Shown: in pieces, positions 19,901-27,126 of the stretch
How the letters are laid out: every line of letters starts with the position of its first letter
Position numbering within the stretch: position 1 is the stretch's first letter
Source: an uncultured Saprospiraceae bacterium
Lineage (GTDB): Bacteria > Bacteroidota > Bacteroidia > Chitinophagales > Saprospiraceae
DNA: 49,886 nt
Assembly: GCA_937928405.1 (NCBI GenBank)
Contig: CALFWZ010000039.1
Location: 1 to 49,886 of the forward strand
Reading direction: 5' to 3'
Notes under the pieces: generated by a model
The model's input: the letters and a program-made list of their open reading frames with translations, nothing else
What the model was told of the DNA's origin: nothing
Databases searched by the model: none
Made by a program: the position numbers and the translations under genes

Positions 19901-22529
19901 AAGTTGTGCGGATAATTTGCCTCCACCAGTTGACTTAACTGCCTCAGATAATTGTACAGGAACTATTACCGTTAGTCCTGCAGCAAATATCACAGCTGGG
20001 GCCTGTGATAATCAATTTGTGATGGTTCGTACTTGGACCTTCACAGATGGTTGTAATACAAGTTCTGTTTCTCAGACGATTACGGTGAATGATGATATCG
20101 CACCGGTATTCACTTTTGTTCCTAATAATATGACTGGGCAATGTATGGGTACTCCGATGGCATTTGAAGATGCTACGGCAACAGATAATTGCAGCGGAAC
20201 TGTTACCATTACTTTTGTAGATGATACAAACAACAGTGGTCCTTGTGGAACAACGATCACGCGTACTTGGACAGCGACAGATGCTTGTGGTAACGCTGCT
20301 ACCGCTTCGGCCACCATGTCTACCGGAGATGCAGAGGCTCCAGTTGCGAGTAATGTACCTGCTAATACAACCATTGATTGTAATGATACACCAACATTTG
20401 GCACGCCTACCTTTACAGATAACTGTGCAACGGATGTTACCGTAGTGATAACGAATGCTACGGTTGATGGAGATTGTGACGGTGAATTTGTTTTCACTCG
20501 TACCTGGACTGCAACGGATGATTGTGATAACACAACCGTTGTTTCTCAAACCATTACCTCACAGGATACCGACGGACCTGTCTTTGTTTCAGTACCAACG
20601 GGTACCGTAGTTTGTGATGGAGGTAATTTTGATGATCCAGTAGTTTCGGACAATTGTAGCAGCTTTACAGTAACGTTTGTAGATGATACGAACGGAACAG
20701 GTTGTGATCAAATGATTACTCGAACTTATACGGCAACTGATGATTGTGGGAATGCTACGATGGCTACAGCGACATTTAGTATCATTGACAACGAAGCACC
20801 TGTGTTTACCAATGTACCTCCAACGTTGGATGTAGATTGTGATGAAGTTCCTGAATTTACACCACCAACGGCAGTGGATAACTGTGGTGATGTCGCATTG
20901 ACTTTTGTAGAAACAGAATCTGGAGAATTATGTGATCAAGGATTCTCTCGTAAGCGGGTATGGACGGCGACAGATAATTGTGGAAATACAGCGACGGTAG
21001 AAACTTCTATTTGGGTGAACAAAGACAATACTCCACCAGTATTTACTTTTGTACCTCCAACAAATATTATGATCAACTGTGAAGACTTCCCACCAACGTT
21101 TGGTAATGTAGAGGTTGAGGATGATTGTAGTGGTGTGACGATTACTTTTGAAGATGATTATTTATATGGAGATGAGAATAGCTGTGACAACGGCGAAAGC
21201 TTTGATTATCGTCGAAGATGGACCGCCACAGATGGTTGTGGAAATGAATCTACTGCTGAGCAGAAGTTCTGGGTAATGCCGAGCGCTGTCAGTGCAACGA
21301 TCAGTGGTGCTCTGATGACAGAAGAACATGAGATGACAGATAACGTTATGTTAACTTTAGAAAATTCAAATGCAGTAAACTTTAGTCAGTTATCTACGGA
21401 TGGTAACTTTATGTTCCCTGTAATATTGAATCAGAATTATACTTTGACGCCAGAAAGAGATGATGATCTATTAAACGGAATTTCCACGTACGATTTGATA
21501 CTGATGGGACGCCATTTATTAGAAACAGAGCTTTTAGACAGTCCGTATAAATTGATCGCTGCTGATATTAACAACAGTGGAAGTGTTACGACTCTGGACA
21601 TGATAGCACTGCGTAGATTAATTCTGCACATCGACAACTCGATTGATAACAATACCTCTTGGAGATTTGTGGAGAGCGAATATGTATTTGCTGATCCAAC
21701 CAATCCTTTTGCGAGTACGTTCCCAGAAGTATCCAACTTTAACGGAATCACACAAAGCCAGATCGCTGACTTTATGGCCATCAAAATTGGTGACTTAAAT
21801 GGAAGTGCAGCACCGAATCAATTAGCTGCGGGAGACACCCGAAGCGCTGACGGAGATTTGGTATTCCAGTTGGATGATGTAGCATTAACTGCTGGAGAGC
21901 AATACGAAGTAGCATTCAAGGCACGTGATTTTGCAGCGGTAGAAGGTTATCAGTATACACTGAATTTTGCTGGCTTAGAAATAGTAGATGTTCAAGCAGG
22001 TGCTTTAAGAGGTTTGACTGCCAACAACTTTGGTATGATGAATCTAGATAGAGGCATCTTAACCACAAGTTGGAATGCACAAACGGCTCAGACAGTAGCA
22101 GACGATGAAGTGCTATTCACGTTAGTGGTAGAAGCAACTGAAGCTATTCAATTGAGCAAAGCTTTACGTGTAAGTTCTGATCTAACACCTGCCGAAGGAT
22201 ACAGCGAAACGAGTGATAAATTAGCAGTAAGTCTACGTTTTGGCGAAGATGATATTATTGGTTCAGAAACGTTTGCGTTATATCAGAACCGTCCAAATCC
22301 ATTTGGATCTGAGACGACGATCAGCTTCAATTTACCAGAAGCAATGGATGCGACGTTAACAATCTACGATGTTTCTGGTCGTGTGCTAAAGCAAGTAACA
22401 CGCAATTATGCTGCGGGTTATAACGAAGAATTGGTTGAACGTAACGAGCTAGGTGCTACAGGTATTTTGTACTACCAGTTAGAAACGGCAACTGAAACAG
22501 CAACTAAGAAAATGATCTTAGTTAAGTAA
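16971..22529 (+). CDS. Giant T9SS type A surface protein with CUB-like, HYR, dockerin-like and cohesin-like domains
   Basis: A protein of 1852 residues. Signal peptide 1-27 (ends INWLTAQ). Residues about 30-430 hold three CUB-like domains with acidic loops (FDELQVFCG, FDELTIYSG, SDGSVxC). About twelve HYR-like domains follow, most with a DNC or DxCGN core and an APVF-type start. A dockerin-like segment has Asp1532, Asn1534, Ser1536 and Asp1543 in a calcium-loop pattern followed by MIALRRLIL. A cohesin-like domain lies at about 1630-1750 (VEGYQYTLNFAGLEIVDV). A type A sorting domain runs from about 1768 (YQNRPNPF to KKMILVK). From the GPEFVCP motif onward it is paralogous to the gene before it, while the N-terminal halves are unrelated. 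Probably a secreted surface or matrix protein; the ligand is unknown. Confidence 0.88.
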   Translation: MNKKITNFCQMGLVLCCLLISINWLTAQDIIQPINAVGNFTVVAGAPAVNYYDDGGADCDDTGEEYSANNESTAIICPDVAGQPITIEFLDVDIETRGGPACWDFLNIYDGNSTAATQVFSGCGEEGFAACTGFPGDGGDGDGIEGGPNDINGSNFATPANNIFTSTDASGCLTVEFDSDGSVQEGGWTALVSAPAVASTCVGAFGPFCYDMTSTVVPVAVDICPDPGQAIQIDFTAGGVENNFDELQVFCGAMGSGTGGTQIYNSYGAAGDLAGLSFSCPVADRCISVYINSDGSVTCNSSGFTPIEFTSSCVPPLFDDLVGACYDSNEASNTLLEICPAPGFNGVDIEFLAGEFEINFDELTIYSGPAGSGTTGTLLAGQLDGDLTGLTFSSVNPGDCIILISDSDGSVSCASGSQDPISIGVTNTTIVAPACTFTITCPPALTLMAGDPIPAAPTTDAAFIAAGGLINSAGCAGFTVTSMDSPIMGDLCTGSNIIRTFTITETADPANSLTCTQMIDTDPQGGPVVVAPADVSANCIADVTINPDDAVVTSTDPAVTVTATITSFVGMPECPGSSAIVTYTAVDACGNVSSDTQTIFNSTPAGTGGPVITAFPPSDTVDCFINLVPNFNLVEATTNCGGPISVTATPPVLISGTADCNNARYSSTYTVTDDCGRSVTRDRICVLQNDGPEFVCPVDICVIECPADTDMIQAQFDAYAALAKVNTSCVGQTVSITNNFNPNGFINQNCNSGPLAVPNTQRYQIVTFRATACNGTTTCTAIVAVVDNTPPTIQGTPTIGVAECSDDIQAHYDSFVQSQLDLLNATDECSVANGNNNNDLVYSSSPATPNLVCDNGAALTSVELTVTDRCGNAASVTTTFLVRNTTGPTVASLPNKTVECGSPLNFDTPVVTDACGNTTVTFVDNPGPAPTCPAISSTTRTFTVTDACGGSTTAQQTISVVDTQAPVAPAAPADVTVSCADNLPPPVDLTASDNCTGTITVSPAANITAGACDNQFVMVRTWTFTDGCNTSSVSQTITVNDDIAPVFTFVPNNMTGQCMGTPMAFEDATATDNCSGTVTITFVDDTNNSGPCGTTITRTWTATDACGNAATASATMSTGDAEAPVASNVPANTTIDCNDTPTFGTPTFTDNCATDVTVVITNATVDGDCDGEFVFTRTWTATDDCDNTTVVSQTITSQDTDGPVFVSVPTGTVVCDGGNFDDPVVSDNCSSFTVTFVDDTNGTGCDQMITRTYTATDDCGNATMATATFSIIDNEAPVFTNVPPTLDVDCDEVPEFTPPTAVDNCGDVALTFVETESGELCDQGFSRKRVWTATDNCGNTATVETSIWVNKDNTPPVFTFVPPTNIMINCEDFPPTFGNVEVEDDCSGVTITFEDDYLYGDENSCDNGESFDYRRRWTATDGCGNESTAEQKFWVMPSAVSATISGALMTEEHEMTDNVMLTLENSNAVNFSQLSTDGNFMFPVILNQNYTLTPERDDDLLNGISTYDLILMGRHLLETELLDSPYKLIAADINNSGSVTTLDMIALRRLILHIDNSIDNNTSWRFVESEYVFADPTNPFASTFPEVSNFNGITQSQIADFMAIKIGDLNGSAAPNQLAAGDTRSADGDLVFQLDDVALTAGEQYEVAFKARDFAAVEGYQYTLNFAGLEIVDVQAGALRGLTANNFGMMNLDRGILTTSWNAQTAQTVADDEVLFTLVVEATEAIQLSKALRVSSDLTPAEGYSETSDKLAVSLRFGEDDIIGSETFALYQNRPNPFGSETTISFNLPEAMDATLTIYDVSGRVLKQVTRNYAAGYNEELVERNELGATGILYYQLETATETATKKMILVK

Positions 22530-22574
22530 TAACAAATGAAGTATTTGCCGAAAGGCAGATCTTGAAAATATCAG

Positions 22575-22611
22575 GTGGCTGCCTCGTCTCAACGAGGTAG
22601 CCACTTTTTTT
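22575..22611 (+). terminator. Rho-independent terminator of the 1852-residue protein gene
   Basis: Arms GTGGCTGCCTCGT and ACGAGGTAGCCAC (one wobble) with a four-base loop, then seven T. Confidence 0.95.
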
Positions 22612-22684
22612 ATTTAATAAAATAAAAAATAACTAATATTAAATTTACCTATAAGAAGGTATATCATTGAGCTTCAAATCCCAT

Positions 22685-22692
22685 TATCTTTG
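22685..22692 (+). promoter_or_regulatory. Putative -7 box, TATCTTTG
   Basis: Exact TAnnTTTG match 48 bases upstream of the start codon of the small T9SS protein. The nearest TTG (22667-22669) is only 15 bases upstream, shorter than the usual 17-23. Confidence 0.4.
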
Positions 22693-22740
22693 TTGTAGAA
22701 AGATTGAATTACCTCCCTCCATTTTTTCAAAAAAAATTAC

Positions 22741-23427
22741 ATGCGAAATAATTTTACATGGTATTTCCTAACGGGAATAATACTGTTGCTTTCACTTGGA
22801 GGAATCAAAGCACAGGAGTCAGCAAAGGTCCGATATACGGTAGATAAGGTATTACCGAAGGTATATTGTATCAACGGATTGGCGATAAATTTTACCGATG
22901 AAAATCGGGAAAGAATAATTTCTGCCCGAGAAATTAATATGGGGAGTATCGATAATATTGAGATTAAAACTTTAAAAATAGCGCAGCACCGTCCGGAGGC
23001 AACCGCTCCCGCAAATGATGCAACGGATCAAATTGAGTTTACGGCAAAAGATGTTGGGAAGCATAAAATTGATTTATGGGTAGGAGATTTTGGTGGAAAT
23101 TGGGCTAGAAATAGTACTTATATTTTAGTCAATGATCTTGCGTTAGCGAAAAAAGAAGGAACAAAAGAGGTTTATGCTAATAATTATCCTAATCCTTTTT
23201 CTAGACAGACACGGATTAGTTTTAAGATGCAAAAGGCTGGTTTAGTCAGTGTGTCAATTTTAGATAGCAAAGGAATTTTAATTAAAGAAATAAAGACGAT
23301 CTATCCAAAAGGAGAACAAGTCATAGAAATAAATAAAAGTGATCTACCTGCTGAAGGTATATATTATTATCAAATCACCACTGAGCAAGGCAGCATCACA
23401 AAGAATATGATCATGGTGAATTATTAG
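22741..23427 (+). CDS. Small T9SS type A cargo protein
   Basis: A protein of 228 residues with a signal peptide (ends GGIKAQ, about 24). The middle is one short beta-rich domain of about 110 residues with no family I recognise; its end (DFGGNWARNSTYILV) recalls the last strand of HYR domains. The C-terminal 85 residues are a type A sorting domain (NNYPNPFSRQTRISF ... GIYYYQITTEQGSITKNMIM), so export by T9SS is well supported. It has its own -7 box and terminator. It could be a minimal relative of the two giants upstream, but that is a guess from the shared sorting domain and position. Confidence 0.8.
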   Translation: MRNNFTWYFLTGIILLLSLGGIKAQESAKVRYTVDKVLPKVYCINGLAINFTDENRERIISAREINMGSIDNIEIKTLKIAQHRPEATAPANDATDQIEFTAKDVGKHKIDLWVGDFGGNWARNSTYILVNDLALAKKEGTKEVYANNYPNPFSRQTRISFKMQKAGLVSVSILDSKGILIKEIKTIYPKGEQVIEINKSDLPAEGIYYYQITTEQGSITKNMIMVNY

Positions 23428-23462
23428 GAGAGGAAACAAATTATAATCCAATATTGAATAAT

Positions 23463-23498
23463 GAAGGTAGTCGCTCGACTACCTTCCTCTCTTTTTTT
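23463..23498 (+). terminator. Rho-independent terminator of the small T9SS protein gene
   Basis: Perfect arms GAAGGTAGTCG and CGACTACCTTC with a two-base spacer (in practice a larger loop), then CTCTC and seven T. It slightly overlaps the stop codon of the convergent gene. Confidence 0.88.
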
Positions 23499-24174
23499 AT
23501 CCATTCGTAAAAATAATTCTTAAACCAAAAATTAGTGGCCGTTCTTGAGCGTCATTCACGGTGGTGCTTTGGTTTAAGTTAATATCCAATGCACTATAAT
23601 CGATACTGGTGATAGGAATCTGAATAAAGGGACGGAGCGATAGTCGTATCTGATTAGATCGCGGGGTGTTAAAACCAAGGTAAAAGGTTGCGCTATAATT
23701 ATTTTCTTTTAAAAATAAGGATTTACTATCTTGTTCATTTACTTTTGCCTTAATACTCGTAAGGTTAAAATCAACTGATCCACCATAAGAAAACCAATCA
23801 AATTGGTTATCTATTCCAAAAGAAAAAGTCTGATATCTTCCTAATAATTTAGTAGAGGTGGTTACGTTATTTACTTCTGATAGGACCGCCTTCTCGTCAT
23901 CAAACCGATATACCCAGGTTGCTTCCACACCCAGAAATTCTAATTCATATCGAAGTCCAAAAAGTAATCCATGGCTTAACCCAAAACTACCAAAAGGGCC
24001 GATGGCGTCGGGATTGGAAGCATTGTAATTACTTAAAATTTTATTTGCTATACCATTAGTAGTAATTCCCAAGTCGTAGCCACTATTAACTCTTAACTGG
24101 GCGTTGAGGTTATAAGAAAGGAGAATTATAGGCAGAATAAGGCATGACCAGCGAAGGAGTTTTAAAAAGTTCAT
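23497..24174 (-). CDS. Putative outer-membrane beta-barrel protein of unknown role
   Basis: A protein of 225 residues from the ATG at 24174; an ATG eight codons upstream (24198) gives a less typical signal peptide. The chosen start gives MNFLKLLRWSCLILPIILL, cleaved near LNAQ. The rest alternates polar and hydrophobic residues, with strand-like segments such as SFGIDNQFDWFSYGGSVDF and ATFYLGFNTPRSNQIRLSL, and ends on an aromatic-rich strand (PLIFGLRIIF). This is typical of an outer-membrane barrel of about eight strands. I do not recognise a named family. It stands alone, convergent with the T9SS gene before it and divergent from the glucosaminidase gene. Confidence 0.65.
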   Translation of the reverse strand: MNFLKLLRWSCLILPIILLSYNLNAQLRVNSGYDLGITTNGIANKILSNYNASNPDAIGPFGSFGLSHGLLFGLRYELEFLGVEATWVYRFDDEKAVLSEVNNVTTSTKLLGRYQTFSFGIDNQFDWFSYGGSVDFNLTSIKAKVNEQDSKSLFLKENNYSATFYLGFNTPRSNQIRLSLRPFIQIPITSIDYSALDINLNQSTTVNDAQERPLIFGLRIIFTNG

Positions 24175-24223
24175 GTTATTTTGTTTGGAATAAGGCAAAA
24201 GGCTTTACATATATCAATCTATA

Positions 24224-24231
24224 CAAATTTA
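24224..24231 (-). promoter_or_regulatory. Putative -7 box, TAAATTTG, for the barrel gene
   Basis: Reads TAAATTTG on the minus strand, about 50 bases upstream of the chosen start at 24174. No clear -33 element was seen. Confidence 0.3.
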
Positions 24232-24293
24232 CGAAATATCTATTAAAGGATTATAAATGTAAAATATAAAGGAATAAAAAATGTTTCTAAAAT

Positions 24294-24324
24294 TTTGAAT
24301 TAAAAACATATTGTTTTATATTTG
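24294..24324 (+). promoter_or_regulatory. Bacteroidota-type promoter of the glucosaminidase-family gene
   Basis: TTTG (24294-24297), exactly 19 bases, then TATATTTG (24317-24324). Both elements and the spacing match the -33/-7 consensus of Bacteroidota, the best promoter in this window. Transcription would start near 24330. Confidence 0.65.
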
Positions 24325-24342
24325 TTGGCAATCAAGGTAAAA

Positions 24343-24363
24343 TCTCTAATCAGAGACTTTTTT
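24343..24363 (+). promoter_or_regulatory. Short leader hairpin followed by T run (possible attenuator)
   Basis: Stem TCTCT / AGAGA with a four-base loop, then CTTTTTT, between the promoter at 24294-24324 and the start codon at 24408. The five-base stem is weak. Confidence 0.25.
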
Positions 24364-24407
24364 CCTATTGAAACACTATTCTTTTTGAGTAATTAAATAT
24401 CGTAATC

Positions 24408-25184
24408 ATGGAAAAGACTTTATGGAAAAGTCCCTGGTGGACCTATGCCCAGACCAATTGGTTGAAAATTGTTGTCTTTGGAATTTTGTGTTTCATTTTT
24501 TTAAAAAAAGACCTCACGTTTCAACTTAATCTAAACGCTCCTTTAAAAGTAGAGGAGGCGGTTGACGAAAATCAACCAGCTTTGAAATCGAGGAAAAATA
24601 AATCAGAAAAACTAACGGATAAAGCCACCGTTTTGTCTTCCGTAACCACCAATAAATCTGGATTTATGGATAATATTGCTTTTAACGAATCGGAGAAAGA
24701 AAGTCAGGTACAACTAAAAATGGATGTTCAGTCAGTTGGAGAAATTGATGAATGGATGATCCAAAACTATATCGAACGATTTAGTCATGTAGCCATCACC
24801 GAACAGGAACGCTATCAAATTCCTGCCTCAATTATTTTGGCCAATGGCATTTTTCATAGTTTTGCTGGACAAGGAGAAGTTACGCTTAAGGGCAAGAATC
24901 ATTTTGGCATTAAATGCACAGAGGATTGGTCTGGTGCATCGGTCAAACAAAGAGGAACCTGCTACCGAAAATATAAAAGTGCTTGGGAAAGCTTTCGAGA
25001 CCACAGTCATTATTTGAGTCAAGGAAAATTCAAAAAATTAAAAAAATACGAATTGACGGACTATAAGTCTTGGGCCAAGGGATTGGAAAAGTTAAAATAT
25101 GGCGAACAGCTAAAAATGTCTTATCAGTTGATTCAGTTAATCGAACAATATAAATTATATCAATTCGATTTAGCAGGTATTTAA
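24408..25184 (+). CDS. Membrane-anchored glucosaminidase-family protein, catalytic Glu apparently replaced
   Basis: A protein of 258 residues. One N-terminal membrane segment (about 20-32, IVVFGILCFIFL), a charged linker to about 110, then a glucosaminidase domain (GH73/FlgJ-like) from about 115 to the end, recognised by ILANGI, NHFGIKC, CYRKYKSAWESFRDHSHYL and DYKSWAKGLEKLKYG. Such enzymes cut the glycan strands of peptidoglycan. In the family the first motif normally reads like ILAQGILESG with Glu as catalytic acid. Here it reads ILANGIFHSF, so His150 (codon 24855-24857) stands where Glu is expected. The nearby Glu157 aligns with a different, non-catalytic position. The protein may therefore bind rather than cut. 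It has its own promoter and terminator and lies next to an SH3b gene. Confidence 0.82.
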   Translation: MEKTLWKSPWWTYAQTNWLKIVVFGILCFIFLKKDLTFQLNLNAPLKVEEAVDENQPALKSRKNKSEKLTDKATVLSSVTTNKSGFMDNIAFNESEKESQVQLKMDVQSVGEIDEWMIQNYIERFSHVAITEQERYQIPASIILANGIFHSFAGQGEVTLKGKNHFGIKCTEDWSGASVKQRGTCYRKYKSAWESFRDHSHYLSQGKFKKLKKYELTDYKSWAKGLEKLKYGEQLKMSYQLIQLIEQYKLYQFDLAGI

Positions 25185-25227
25185 AAATTTAGATAAGCTC
25201 TAACTACTCAGTCTATCCTATAAAGAA

Positions 25228-25289
25228 AATGGTTCTATTATCGATGGTGCTTCTTGTTGCGAAGTCTGGTCGATGATAGAACCATTTTT
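25228..25289 (+). terminator. Rho-independent terminator after the glucosaminidase-family gene
   Basis: Seventeen-base arms AATGGTTCTATTATCGA and TCGATGATAGAACCATT (one wobble) around a 25-base loop that itself has a small CTTC/GAAG stem, then a run of T. Confidence 0.85.
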
Positions 25290-25314
25290 GGTAATTTGTC
25301 TTACCGAAATTTTG

Positions 25315-25866
25315 CTATTCTATTCCAGGATATTTTCTTTTATAGTAATAAACCCCAGCGCCGTAAACCCAGCCTTCTCCGCCGCGTTTAGTTTTTACCT
25401 TTATCCACGGTTCATCAGCAACAGAAGTTCCTAGAGAAATTTGTTCTGTAAAAGGCGTGATCTCATTTAAAAAATACACTTCCTCAAATAAAACTAGTTT
25501 GTTAAGAATCGAACTATCTAGACTAGGAGCGCTTCGGATATTGAGACCATCAATGGTAACGTATAAACGAGTTGCGGTATTGGTCGCAGTTGCGGGGAGT
25601 GTAGGTGGCGCCGTCTGAGGTGGAGGAGGTGGAGGAGTAGCAAGAGGAGCGGTAGCCGAAGGTACGAGGATACTGTCTGGCTTAGTGTCCGTAGTTGTTT
25701 GGATATCTTCAACCGGAGCAGCCGGCGTATCAGCGGCATCAGTGCTAGCATATTCTAGTCGCTTTTCGTTACAGCGAGGAATAACAAATAACATAAAACT
25801 AATGAAGAAAACGATAATGATCATCATCTCCAAACCTGGTAATAAGGATTTTTTTTTCTTAGCCAT
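25315..25866 (-). CDS. Membrane-anchored SH3b domain protein
   Basis: A protein of 183 residues. A basic start (MAKKKKS) leads into a single membrane helix (MMIIIVFFISFMLFVIP, about 14-30). A low-complexity linker rich in Pro, Ala and Thr follows (about 45-100, with seven prolines in a row in PPPPPPP context). The C-terminal 80 residues are a bacterial SH3-like (SH3b) domain: LYVTIDGLNIRSAPSLDSSI, then KTKRGGEGWVYGAGVYYY. SH3b domains usually bind peptidoglycan or peptides, so this is probably an envelope protein with its domain in the periplasm. It is convergent with the glucosaminidase-family gene and divergent from dprA with 115 bp between. Confidence 0.78.
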   Translation of the reverse strand: MAKKKKSLLPGLEMMIIIVFFISFMLFVIPRCNEKRLEYASTDAADTPAAPVEDIQTTTDTKPDSILVPSATAPLATPPPPPPQTAPPTLPATATNTATRLYVTIDGLNIRSAPSLDSSILNKLVLFEEVYFLNEITPFTEQISLGTSVADEPWIKVKTKRGGEGWVYGAGVYYYKRKYPGIE

Positions 25867-25981
25867 AGTATAAATAAATGTTTTTAAAGAAAGACCTTGT
25901 ATTAAAACTTCTTCACTAACTTGCAGTTAGAATTGAAGTCTTAGCCATCTTCCTTTTTTATTCTAATAGAATATGTAAGAT

Positions 25982-27082
25982 ATGAACCAAAACTTAACTT
26001 ATCAAGTAGCCCTGACAAAAATACCCATGGTAGGACTATGGACGGCTCGTTTGCTCATCAAGACCTGTGGGAGTGCAGAAGCAGTTTTTAGTGAAAGTAA
26101 AAAAACTTTAGCAAAGATTCCCAGAATTTCGCCAGCGATCGTAAATAATATTTTAGCGGCAGATCCTGAGGCTTTAAGTGCTCCTGATCTCGAATTTCTG
26201 CATGAACACAAGATCAAGCCGCTTTTTTTTACGGATCCAGCTTATCCTTCCCGCCTAAAACCCTTCTCCGATAGCCCAATGATTTTATATTACAAAGGTA
26301 AGGCAAATCTAAATGCCGATCGAATTGTTTCGATTGTCGGAACTAGAACACCCACCGAAAAAGGTAAAATGATCTGTGAAGAGATTGTGGAAGGTCTTTT
26401 AAAATATAACGTTTTGGTCATTAGTGGTTTAGCTTATGGAATTGATATTACAGCCCATCAGAAATGCTTATCTTTACAAATTCCAACCATTGGGGTGCTA
26501 GGGCATGGAATGAATCAAATTTACCCAGCTGCCCACAAACCCATTGCCGCAAGAATGTTGGAGCAAGGTGGAATTTTGACTCAATTCGGTCCAGATAAAG
26601 GCCCAGAAAGAGAGCATTTTCCGATGCGCAATGCAGTAGTAGCAGGTATGTCCGATGCGGTTATTGTTGTTGAAACGGCTCGGAAAGGAGGTTCCATGAT
26701 CACAGCTGAACTAGCGAACGACTACCATCGAGATGTTTTTGCCGTGCCAGGTAGATTAAATGATCCATTTAGCAAAGGCTGCAATCATCTCATAAAATCA
26801 CATAAAGCGCAATTACTTGAATCAGCTGAAGATATTGCCTATGTTATGCGTTGGACTAAACAAGAAGCGGCTAAACAAAAACAAAAAGCATTATTTCCAC
26901 AACTAAATGAGAACGAAAAAAATATTTTAAATTTAATTAGAGAAACGCATCAAATAAATATTGATCAACTGGCTTATCAGGCAAAACTAAATTCCAGTGA
27001 AATGGCCACGTTGATCTTAAAATTAGAATTTAAAGGACTCATCAAAACCCTTCCAGGGAAACGATTTGTGTTAGTTCAGTAG
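25982..27082 (+). CDS. dprA: DNA-processing protein DprA
   Basis: A protein of 366 residues, the normal length. It has an N-terminal helix-hairpin-helix-like segment (to about 60), then the Rossmann-like DprA core: SIVGTRTPTEKG (117-128), LVISGLAYGIDITAH (145-159), GVLGHGMNQIYP (171-182), FPMRN (213-217), GGSMITA (236-242) and VFAVPG (252-257). The C-terminal winged-helix domain is at about 306-366. DprA protects incoming single-stranded DNA and loads RecA during natural transformation. The gene starts a probable run with alkaline phosphatase (44-bp gap) and tas (63-bp gap). A small inverted repeat ATTCTA-A-TAGAAT (25960-25972) lies just before the start codon. Confidence 0.95.
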   Translation: MNQNLTYQVALTKIPMVGLWTARLLIKTCGSAEAVFSESKKTLAKIPRISPAIVNNILAADPEALSAPDLEFLHEHKIKPLFFTDPAYPSRLKPFSDSPMILYYKGKANLNADRIVSIVGTRTPTEKGKMICEEIVEGLLKYNVLVISGLAYGIDITAHQKCLSLQIPTIGVLGHGMNQIYPAAHKPIAARMLEQGGILTQFGPDKGPEREHFPMRNAVVAGMSDAVIVVETARKGGSMITAELANDYHRDVFAVPGRLNDPFSKGCNHLIKSHKAQLLESAEDIAYVMRWTKQEAAKQKQKALFPQLNENEKNILNLIRETHQINIDQLAYQAKLNSSEMATLILKLEFKGLIKTLPGKRFVLVQ

Positions 27083-27126
27083 TTCTAATGATTTGATTTT
27101 TTTCTCCTAACGAGCAGACATTTTAA

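Noticed and set aside
25927..25937. TTAGAATTGAA occurring before dprA and again after tas (29397-29407)
   Set aside because: A short AT-rich string in two gaps with different positions relative to genes; likely chance.
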